From: ANME-2 cluster archaeon
GTDB lineage: Archaea > Halobacteriota > Methanosarcinia > Methanosarcinales > Methanocomedenaceae
Assembly: GCA_023544495.1 (NCBI GenBank)
Contig: JAMJFV010000037.1
Coordinates: 1 to 14,957, forward strand
Reading direction: 5' to 3'
DNA: 14,957 nucleotides
Shown here piece by piece: positions 1 to 8,600 of this stretch. The position numbers were made by a program, and so were the translations under genes. The notes under the pieces were generated by a model. It saw only the letters and a list, made by a program, of their open reading frames with translations. It did not search any database and was not told the DNA's origin. How positions within the stretch are numbered: position 1 is the first letter of the stretch; the number at the start of each line of letters is the position of its first letter.

Positions 1-658
1 CTTTGATATGTTTGTTATTAATGGCATTTGCCAGATCGCTGAACGTTTCAGGTTTTACAGCCGGCTTTTCAAGTTTCAATAGCAGGTCATTGTCTATGTA
101 TCCCAGTACATAGTGGTAGGCTTCAAGGCCATTGCGGTTCACATTGGCAAGGAATGTCTTGGTACGGTCCCTGATGGCGAACAATAGTACCGTGGCTACC
201 GTCTTGTCCATGGGTACCTTCAGGCTTCGCATATACTGGACCATAAGAGTGGAAGTGGTCTCTATGTTCTCACGAATATCCTTATACCTGCATTTAATAT
301 CTTTTGTTGCCACTTTGGAATGTGAGATTATGAGATCAGGCTCGCCAATGATAAGATTCAGGTCTTCGGGTAATTCCCTGGGTACTACATCGACCAGCGC
401 TACAGTCCTTGAAAGCTCATCAGTGATAACATCGGGAAGAAGTTCGATATTTTGCCCCACTATATTTAACAGTCCTTTATGATACGCTGTTCCGGTGAAG
501 TAACATTTGGCATTAATATGGAAATATTCTGCGATTCTAATCAATGCAGATGCGCTGGCAAGTGAATCAACAGTGGGGTTTGGCCTGAGCAGTATGGTCA
601 GCCCTCTCGTAGACGAATTCAATACCTTTTTAAACTTCCTGCGCTTAAAAAAACCCAT
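1..658 (-). CDS. DHH-family (RecJ-like) phosphoesterase homologue with degraded active site, 3' part cut by window edge
   Basis: I translated this minus-strand reading frame by hand. It is open from ATG at 656-658 to the window edge, giving 219 codons without a stop. The DHH superfamily contains Mn-dependent phosphoesterases (RecJ, NrnA, GdpP) with motifs HxxxDxD, D, DHH and D. Residues 23-40 keep the setting of motif I (RPNPTVDSLASASAL), but His is replaced by Arg25 and the first Asp by Thr29; Asp31 remains. Asp90 in ALVDVV fits motif II. The DHH triad position reads Ser-His-Ser (112-114). Asp164 in AIRDRT fits motif IV, and a TTSTLMVQYM stretch matches the helix that follows motif III. The N-terminus is basic (GFFKRRKFKK) with no signal peptide. 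Fold assignment is fairly secure. Catalysis is doubtful, so it may be a binding or regulatory protein. The C-terminal domain is outside the window. Confidence 0.72.
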   Translation of the reverse strand, partial: MGFFKRRKFKKVLNSSTRGLTILLRPNPTVDSLASASALIRIAEYFHINAKCYFTGTAYHKGLLNIVGQNIELLPDVITDELSRTVALVDVVPRELPEDLNLIIGEPDLIISHSKVATKDIKCRYKDIRENIETTSTLMVQYMRSLKVPMDKTVATVLLFAIRDRTKTFLANVNRNGLEAYHYVLGYIDNDLLLKLEKPAVKPETFSDLANAINNKHIK

Positions 659-782
659 TTTTTTCACAATGTGTCCCATCCAGTAAAATCAACTATACCA
701 GTAGATTGTCTCTTTGATAGATATTGTATTATTAGTAATTTATGGATGTCGATACTGACCTGAAGTACAATATGGATATGTT
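659..782. other. AT-rich spacer between the mtrH end and the DHH gene
   Basis: This 124-bp spacer follows the stop of mtrH and precedes the DHH gene, both on the minus strand. It contains AT-rich stretches (about 700-745) that could hold a promoter for the DHH gene. I cannot pick one TATA box with confidence and see no clear terminator hairpin. The DHH gene could therefore be read from its own promoter or by readthrough from mtrAH. Confidence 0.3.
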
Positions 783-1715
783 TCAGACCAGTTTCCATAC
801 AGGATGACCTTCGACCGGTTCCACGTCCAGGTCGGCAACGCTTTCAGATATCATTATGTCTGCCATTGCTGCAACAGGAAATGTGTATTTTGCATTTTCG
901 ATAGGCCCGTAAAGTATGAAATCGCCAGCAGCCATCTGTTGCAGACCGGTTGATGCGATATCGCATATCCGGTAGATAAGCTTGTCTTCCTTCCTCTTGT
1001 CACGTAACCAGTTCCAGGCTGAAGGTGCATTGTGAATACCTGAACCCACGGGATAGCCCCATTTCGCTTTAGCACTGATGCACATTCTCAGTGCAACACC
1101 TGCACCATTGCCCATAGGAGTGATGCTCGGATCAATTAACTTTTTCGTTATACCGCATTCATCAGCAGTTTCCAGTAACCCGTGTGGTAGTACACTACCG
1201 CCGTTTTCAAGCAGTTCCATCCTCCCGTCGAGACTGGAATCCATTGCATTGAACCCCAGGATAATGGCGGCGTCAACATCTGAACTGGCCAGTACCTCGA
1301 TCTCATCATCGGTTACCGACATGTTCAGGCTGTTGTAAATGGTCTTGTCAGCCAGCCCCACTTCACTGACATAGTTCGCAGCTGCCGTGCGCACCGTAGA
1401 ATCAGTGGAGTCAAGGATAAATGGGGCATCGGTTGTTGCACTCACAAAGTCCAGGTAGCGTTGTGCAGCCTGGGGGGACTCGGCATATATGTGTACCATG
1501 TGCGGGTTGCCGGTCTCATCAGAAAGGACCTCCTGCATGTGAATTAGTGATTCTGCTGCATGTTTGTCAAATATGCCTGCAACCGGGTCTGAAACTATAG
1601 TATGTTTATTGTAGAAGATGGTGCCTGCCAGTACAGTAGGGTACTGTCCTGGTTGACCTCCGACCCTGACATTGGCGATATTGATGACCTGTTGCTCCTT
1701 TTTGAATACGAACAT
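783..1715 (-). CDS. mtrH: Methyl-tetrahydromethanopterin methyltransferase subunit MtrH (stand-alone paralogue)
   Basis: MtrH is the subunit of the Mtr complex that transfers the methyl group between tetrahydromethanopterin and the corrinoid on MtrA; it has a TIM-barrel, pterin-binding fold. The 310-residue product has the family's length and hallmarks: an N-terminal FVFKKEQQVINIANVRVGGQPGQYPTVL-type start, GIFDKHAAE, ETGNPHM, PFILDSTD, NSLNMS, AIILGFNAMD, VGSGIHNAPSAWNWLR and LLYGPIEN-like FILYGPIENAKYTFPV near the C-terminus. I chose the ATG at 1713-1715 because the family begins there and AGGA lies about 9 nt upstream. A longer frame opening at a GTG (1763) would overlap mtrA and add unfamiliar residues. 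It lies 25 bp after mtrA and surely shares its transcript. No mtrB-G genes are nearby, so it probably acts with the adjacent soluble MtrA rather than in the membrane complex. Confidence 0.92.
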   Translation of the reverse strand: MFVFKKEQQVINIANVRVGGQPGQYPTVLAGTIFYNKHTIVSDPVAGIFDKHAAESLIHMQEVLSDETGNPHMVHIYAESPQAAQRYLDFVSATTDAPFILDSTDSTVRTAAANYVSEVGLADKTIYNSLNMSVTDDEIEVLASSDVDAAIILGFNAMDSSLDGRMELLENGGSVLPHGLLETADECGITKKLIDPSITPMGNGAGVALRMCISAKAKWGYPVGSGIHNAPSAWNWLRDKRKEDKLIYRICDIASTGLQQMAAGDFILYGPIENAKYTFPVAAMADIMISESVADLDVEPVEGHPVWKLV

Positions 1716-1740
1716 TATTATCGATCCTGAAAATTTTAGG

Positions 1741-2334
1741 TTATGTCTGGACGAACACCACACCTGATGTGGTATCCATCAGGATATTGTTTGCTATCAT
1801 TACATCTGCGCCTTTTATTTCACGTTCAACATGTTTTTTCTTTCTGGCTGACTGGACTACCATGGGCGGATGTGGGAAGGGGTCACCTTTTAATTTATAT
1901 TCCTCGATAATCGCCTGTATCTCACCAATTTCGACCAGTCCCCGCCTGTCAATGAGTTCAACCTGCGCCCTGAAGTGTTCAATAGCATTGGCGGGAATGT
2001 TCTCAATAAAGGGGATGGCGCCGTTCGATCCAATAATTCTACCCTGCTCGTCTATGCCGTTGGTGTGGATTGCCAGGAGTGTATTTCCTGACAGATGTCC
2101 TTTTGATTCCTGGCCGCACACCAGGATATACCTGATATTTGAATTGGAAATGGTATTTGCCATAATTTTCTCTATACCAAGGTTCTCGGTCTTGCAGCTT
2201 CCCATTATACAGGCATCAGGCAGCGGGTCCATATCGCTTGCAAGAGTGACCACTGATATGCGGGATTCAGGGTTCACTACGGTATAATCTCCCCTGACCG
2301 GAGGCCATTCCTGTGCAATGGTGTCATTCGACAT
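1741..2334 (-). CDS. mtrA: MtrA-type corrinoid protein without membrane anchor
   Basis: MtrA carries the corrinoid that accepts the methyl group from (or donates it to) methyl-tetrahydromethanopterin. This 197-residue protein keeps the core of the family: PPVRGDYTVV at the N-terminus, GSCKTENLGIEK (45-56), SNPNIRY-like SNSNIRYILVCG, KGHLSG with His80 at the position of the known lower axial cobalt ligand, and GAIPFIENI (105-113). Classical MtrA is about 240 residues and ends in a transmembrane helix. Here the chain ends in a polar tail with a basic patch (ARKKKH, 163-168) and no hydrophobic helix, so it should be cytoplasmic. It is first in a two-gene unit with mtrH and divergent from the giant cytochrome gene. 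GAGTGA lies 6 nt before the ATG and a TATA-like element lies near 2391-2404. It could be a full-complex MtrA only if a membrane anchor were supplied elsewhere, which I think unlikely. Confidence 0.9.
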   Translation of the reverse strand: MSNDTIAQEWPPVRGDYTVVNPESRISVVTLASDMDPLPDACIMGSCKTENLGIEKIMANTISNSNIRYILVCGQESKGHLSGNTLLAIHTNGIDEQGRIIGSNGAIPFIENIPANAIEHFRAQVELIDRRGLVEIGEIQAIIEEYKLKGDPFPHPPMVVQSARKKKHVEREIKGADVMIANNILMDTTSGVVFVQT

Positions 2335-2390
2335 TGTTGTTCACTCAACAGTTATGGGTTCGACTGGAATATGGTTTGAATGCTTATTGT

Positions 2391-2404
2391 TGATATACTT
2401 TTTT
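2391..2404 (-). promoter_or_regulatory. mtrA: Probable TATA/BRE promoter of mtrA-mtrH
   Basis: On the minus strand an A-rich tract leads into AAAGTATATCAA, a good archaeal TATA box with a purine-rich BRE side. Transcription about 25 nt downstream would start near 2366 and give a leader of roughly 30 nt containing GAGTGA 6 nt before the mtrA ATG. This is a motif reading only. Confidence 0.5.
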
Positions 2405-2478
2405 AATGCAACAGGATTACGTACTGTGAAATTCGGAAATTTTGGATTTTCTCCCAGAAATTAAGGGTGAAATATACA

Positions 2479-2489
2479 AAACTATATAG
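2479..2489 (+). promoter_or_regulatory. Probable TATA box of the multiheme cytochrome gene
   Basis: AAACTATATAG fits an archaeal TATA box. A start about 25 nt downstream (near 2510) would leave a leader of roughly 95 nt, long for an archaeon, which leaves room for post-transcriptional control. The core CTATATAG is its own reverse complement, so orientation is not decided by the box itself. Confidence 0.42.
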
Positions 2490-2604
2490 TGCTACTACAA
2501 TAACTGTTGTATGGTATGTAATAAGTGGATATTAGCTTATGATAAAATCTTGTTTCATGGTAGATTAAGCAAGTCTATGAGCCGGATATCCTGGTGGTCT
2601 GGAA

Positions 2605-5600
2605 ATGTTTAACATCCAAAATAGCTTGATTGTTGTATTTTTAATTTTGTTCATAGTATTTGCTACCGGTACTGCAGGTGCAACATCAGATTGCCTGGGT
2701 TGTCATGCTGAAAATGTAACAATCATGCCCGATATTGAAAATCCACATTTGCTACCTGGACCCGTTCAATCCGTGACTGCTGTGAGCACCACGGGTTTCG
2801 AGGCAGGGATCCTCTCAACCAGTTCCCCTCCTCTGGTGTATGATATTACTGCAAGAGGAAAGGCAACTACTGCTTTTATTGCATGGAAGACCAACAAATC
2901 CACTGATGATCGTGTGTATTACGGGACCAATGAGGCAGATATTACTGCTTGGGTCAATGGAACATGGAGCAACTGGAAAAATAATACCATAAGCCCATCA
3001 ATTACTTTGACAGACCTTTCCACAAATACCACCTATTATTATCGAATTGAAAGTACGGATGACTACGGAAATGTTAATACCGATATACCTGTCCGGTCCT
3101 TCACTACTGCTCTTTTGAACATTGAATTATCCACAAACCGAATTGTGATACTGGATGACCCGATGTATGCTGGTAGCACTGCTGCACCCGGATATGAAAA
3201 TCCCCCTGATCCTATTTTGCAGCAGAACTGGACCGGCAATGACTGGGACAATGACTACTGGAACAATGAATCTACTACTATCCGGGCTTATGTACTGGTT
3301 ATGGATGTTCAGGGAATGGGTGCAGATAGTGCATCCGTTGACTTTATTTTGAAAAACCCGGCCGGAATTGTAATTGACCAGAGCAGTTCGTTCACAGATT
3401 CAGGGGGTATCGCCTCATATCTATTTGATATGAACAATAAGAACGAGTGGGGGACCTGGACAATTGAGGCCAATTCTACTGTTAATGGCAACTATGTCAA
3501 TTCAAGCACGGAATTCACCCTCAACTGGTGGGGGTGTGCATTGTGCCATGGAGATCCGGGGACGATAGTGTTCAACAAGACCCTGAGCATGAACGGTAAT
3601 GCGAACAACCCTGATTTTCCAATCCCGAATTCTCCTTATGCCATGGGATATGACATGGCACACCAGCTTACTGTTGCCAGTGGAAATGTCAGCAATTTCC
3701 ATGGCAAGTATTATGATTTTAAATGGTATGGGGAAGGACACGAGAATTTTACATACAATCCCACTGGATATGGTCAGTTCCCAGATACTAAATGTGTGCA
3801 CTGTCACCAGGGGTATGATGGTTATCCAGGTGGGAATACTACCGCAACTTACCTTGATTACAGGCAGGACTACCATAATTTTTCATGCGACTCGCATGCC
3901 TGCCACGCTAATGAAGGATGGCAGCAACCCTATCAAAGTAATAATGGGATTCCTGAGATGAAATCGTGCGGTTTCCAATTCATTCCATATGGTGATGCCG
4001 GGCATGAACATACACAACCCCAGTGTCATGTAATATGGGGAGATGTATATGATATACCGTATGTGGCTGGTGGGAACGGAAATTTGACCATCGTACCCAC
4101 CCTGGATGACAATAACATTGATTCAAATGATCAGGCAAGGGTCAATTATTCAGATTCAATTCCAGCTTCAGGAAACCCGCTTAGATTACACACCATAAAT
4201 GCTAATGTCCCTTGTGTTATATGTCATGGACCGAACCACGGTATTAAGAACCCTGACCCTTCCACATTTGAACGAAGATTGCCAGCAGTAGATGAAGCTG
4301 ATAAAATTGCAGGTGGTTGTACAATATGCCACCAACCTGACCCTGGTGATTTGGATCCTGAATCTACCTGTGAAGTATGCCATGTTGGCAGAAATACTGT
4401 GACTTTTGAGCAAAATTCGAATGGAACTACCGAGATATCCCACTGCCAGACCTGTCATACCCAAAAGCAACACAATGCCTCTGTGGACTGCACGGTATGT
4501 CACAGCCAGGATGCACATATTATCAACTATTTTGACAACAGCGGTAGTTATGACACTTCAAAATCGAATGCCGGGAACTGTACTACCTGTCACCAGAAGA
4601 GTAGATTAACTGCAATACTGGCAAATTCCAAAGCTGGTACGTACTCTGGCAATACACCACTTGTGAATGACCCGCTTACGCACAGCAACAATAGTTATTC
4701 TGGTACTCTCTGGGACCGAGGCACCCGGTATTGGGATAACACCAACCAGGTTACGACCTGCTTATACTGTCATGGCAATACTACGCACAATGCCACAGCC
4801 TTGGGCTATCCTGACTTTTTTAAAGGCAGCAATACAGTGAGCGGCAGCTTTGTCTCAGCGACCTGGTGTGCAGGTTGTCATTATCAGAACAATTCCAACT
4901 ATAACTCAATGGTCAGTACAATGGACCCTGTACCGCCCGAGATCACAAACAATGCCTCGTACGGTACCTATACAACAGCTATTGACGGCACAAATTATTA
5001 CGACCATACCGGTATCCGCGGTTTCAATGACCCGGACTGTGGAGGATGTCATAATAATTCGGCAATCAATTCCACACAATTAATGCACGGTACAGTAACC
5101 GGTGCGGCCGGAGGGCCTGACTGTATCGGATGTCACCAGGGCAGCGGTATACCCGGCTCAGCCACGATCAATAGAACGCTGTTCAACCAGACCCCGCATG
5201 TCAATATCAATGATGGTAATGGTACCAATAGCAGATCCTGCTGGTTGTGCCATGGCAATGGTTCGGCCCAAACCAGATCAGATCATTCCGTCAATGTCAA
5301 TCTTTCAATGGTAAAGTCATGTACTGATGTACAATGTCATGGGAATATAAGTAGCAGTGAAGCAACATTCAATATTGTATCACATTCACCCACGGCTGAT
5401 ACAAAATATGTTCGAACGAATGCCACTTCAGCCGGTTGTGAAGATTGCCATAGTGCACTCAATGTGCTTGTTTATAATGAATCCAAACCAGGCAATGCAT
5501 CCAGTACCGGTATGTTATTGTCAGCCGGACCGGTGGGTCATTATGTCAAAAACCTTGTGGATTATGACAATGACAAACATTTTGTCATAGATTCAGTTGG

Positions 5601-8600
5601 CTGGTCAGATGGTGGCCAGAAAGGTTCGCAGGGATGTGTGTACTGCCATCGTACAGACAATGGTACGCTGTTCAATGCCACCAATATCACGCAACTCGGT
5701 AATCATGACAATGTAGGCAATAACTGTTACGGCTGTCACATTGTCGGCACTACTACCCTTCATGATGTGGGTGTGATCAATGCCTCAGCAGGCGGTCCGG
5801 ACTGTTTGCTCTGTCATGGTGACGCGGGTGGCGAAATCCTGCCTGACGTCAATATCAGTGCTTTCAATAACAGTGTACATTCCAACCTGAACAACAATGC
5901 AAGTAACGTATCTGTCCTTTCCAATGACCTGAGCAAAGCCTGCTGGGCCTGTCATGGTAATGGCTCTGAACCCGGCAAACATCCTTCAGAAGCTATCACT
6001 GCAACGAATCCTGCCAATGTCACGTTCCCACTGGACTGTACAGAAGGTGACTGTCATGTCAATGGCACGCCTGCCGGCAGTACATTCAATGATAGTATCC
6101 CCAATGTCACAGAACATGTTCCTGCTGCTCTCAATGACCCTGACATCAATACTGATCACAACTGTTCAGCATCATGTCACGTAAATAGTCTATCGCCACG
6201 CGGCGAGCCAGAAACAGGGATCCGGAATGCAACGGACCTCTCCAATGTCTCTCATTACGGCACTATCACGGGTCCCGAAATCGCCAGGGTCCAGATAAAT
6301 ACTCCCAATTGTATTGACTGCCACAGGAATGTTACGAATGCTCTATTATGGGGCAACGCTACGCAAATAAGGCATCCGGTAAATAAGTCAGCCGGTTTCT
6401 GTGCCAACTGTCACGGTAGTGGCAGCTCTTTACATGCTGGAAATCTTTCATTTGCTCCCGAGATACACACCGCCGGTTTTGACTGGGAAGATGATGGTAT
6501 TGATTATTATGCCATATATCCTCCCCTGTTATCACAGGATATGGAAGGGTGCTATGCCTGTCACAATGGGACTGTGGATTTTATATTAATGGGCCTGGAT
6601 GTCAATGATGACAATAGCAGAATATGCGAAGAATGTCACTATAATAATTCTCCTGGTCCCTTTACCACCAAGATCAGCATGCGAAGTGATGTATCCAACG
6701 CTATTCCACGCGTGTTCAATCACATAAATGACAGTACGAATGCTACTGTTGTTATAAGAACGAACCTGACCGTGTCCGGTACTTCCCAATTAAGTCGCCC
6801 ATCGACATGTTTCAACTATAACAATAACACCGGTAATGGAGCATGCCATGGTGTGAGCTATGAAAAACGGACTGATGCCGGTGGATATTATGCTTTCAAC
6901 AATTCTGAGATATCATTGAAATCAAGCACGAACATGAGCCCGTATCGTTATACCCAGACCATCGACCACATGCCCAACACTTCTGACTGCCGTATCTGCC
7001 ATCTTGGCGCCAACGCAAGTATTGGAACCCTTGTTGAGAGCGTCTACTGGGGCAATCCCATGAATGTCACCAGCACAGCACCCACCATTCCTGCTCATAT
7101 CAACGTTGATGCCCGGATAGATGACTGCTGGGCTTGCCATGTATTTGGAGGCTTCCAGCCAGTGGACTTCCACGATGTCAATATCACCGGTGGCGGGGGT
7201 CCTGATTGTATACGTTGTCACGATGTAGGTCGTAGCGGTGCAACCCGCTGGGTAAATGTTAGTGCTTTAAATGGCAGTCTCAACAGTAATGCCAGTATCC
7301 ACTATGCCATCAACAACGCCACCACAGGCACCGGAGGCAGTACCGGCAATCCCGATAACCAGATATGCTGGGCCTGTCACCATTCAGACGGCAGCGAACC
7401 ATCAGGCATGGGCGATATTTTCAAGCAACCGTACCAATGTTATGACTGCCATAATGGTACCGCTGCCTACAGTAACGTAAGCAATGCTCCCGGTGTGTAT
7501 CAACACTTTGTCAATGCTACAAATCTCACGGCAGGTAACATTACTTCCAACACCACAAATTCAAGTTCCTGTCTGGTCTGCCACACTATCCCTGAAATGA
7601 AAGTGTCCTACAGCGAAGGTGCTGACATTTTCAGCACCAATTATTCACTACCTTCTCACTATGGCCGTACCAGGACTGACCTGAGAACCTGGACTGCTGA
7701 TGGTCTGGGTGTGGAAACCGTTGATTGTAAATACTGTCACAACAACAGCACATCTGCATTTAAGGTTGCAATGAACGACCCGTTAAACAACAGCAACATC
7801 TCAGAGCACAGTCCTGGCTATCCTGGCAGCACTCCCAACTGCACCAACTCAGCCTGTCACAGAGGCGGCTGGATGCACAACGACACTCTGGCCAAACCCG
7901 ACCTGATGATTGGCGGTGCTGAAGATAGTGACGTGTGCAATACCTGTCACAGTCCGGCGAACGCCAGCGGTAACATGACTGCCACCACCGGTAAGACCCT
8001 TCATAATGCATCCGTCAATTGTAGTGAATGTCATTTATTTGAAGCAAGGGACATCCACGGTATCAAGTACCTGCAGCAGGATGATACGTACAGTACCAGT
8101 AACAGCAGCAGTACCGTCGTTGATTGTGTGCGATGTCACAATAATAACACCGTATTGAATAACCTCAGCATTGATTCAGTCCCGCCGCTGGTTCCCACCG
8201 ACAACACTATGGGCTTTAACCATGGCGAAGACCCTGATAACGGCAGCAGGTGGGCCAATACCAGTGTGAATTATTATTGGAATTCCATGAACGGAGCCTG
8301 TGAATATTGCCATAACGATACCAAGCACCAGGCTAATGCGTTTGGTCTTATCGCCAATATTAAAGGCAGCAATACCCGCAACGACACAATTGATACCAGC
8401 AATAACTGGTGTAGCGGTTGTCATTACCAGGCCGCTGATAATTACTTTGTCGCCGGGAACTGGAGCAAGGTCCCACCGACGATCTACTATAACAACGTGA
8501 ATCTTTCCAATGCCACTGATGATGCAAATATATTATGGTTCAACCATACCTTATCAGACTATAGTGATGGATCCTGCAAAGGTTGCCATGGCAACCTGCT

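Larger units (their letters stand above)
2335..2604. promoter_or_regulatory. Divergent control region between mtrAH and the giant cytochrome
   Basis: This 270-bp AT-rich region separates two divergent genes and holds no convincing gene of its own. It carries the minus-strand TATA-like site at 2391-2404 and a symmetric CTATATAG at 2482-2489 that could serve the plus strand. The geometry allows shared regulation. I see no strong long inverted repeat that would mark an operator. Confidence 0.5.

Noticed and set aside
132..482. Plus-strand ORF of 116 codons
   Set aside because: It is the antisense shadow of the DHH gene, whose translation on the other strand matches a known fold; the plus-strand product has the Ser/Arg/Thr-rich look of shadow frames.
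1769..2287. Plus-strand ORF of 172 codons
   Set aside because: It lies fully antisense to mtrA, which is clearly recognised, and its product has low-complexity Ser/Ile/Pro composition with no family resemblance.
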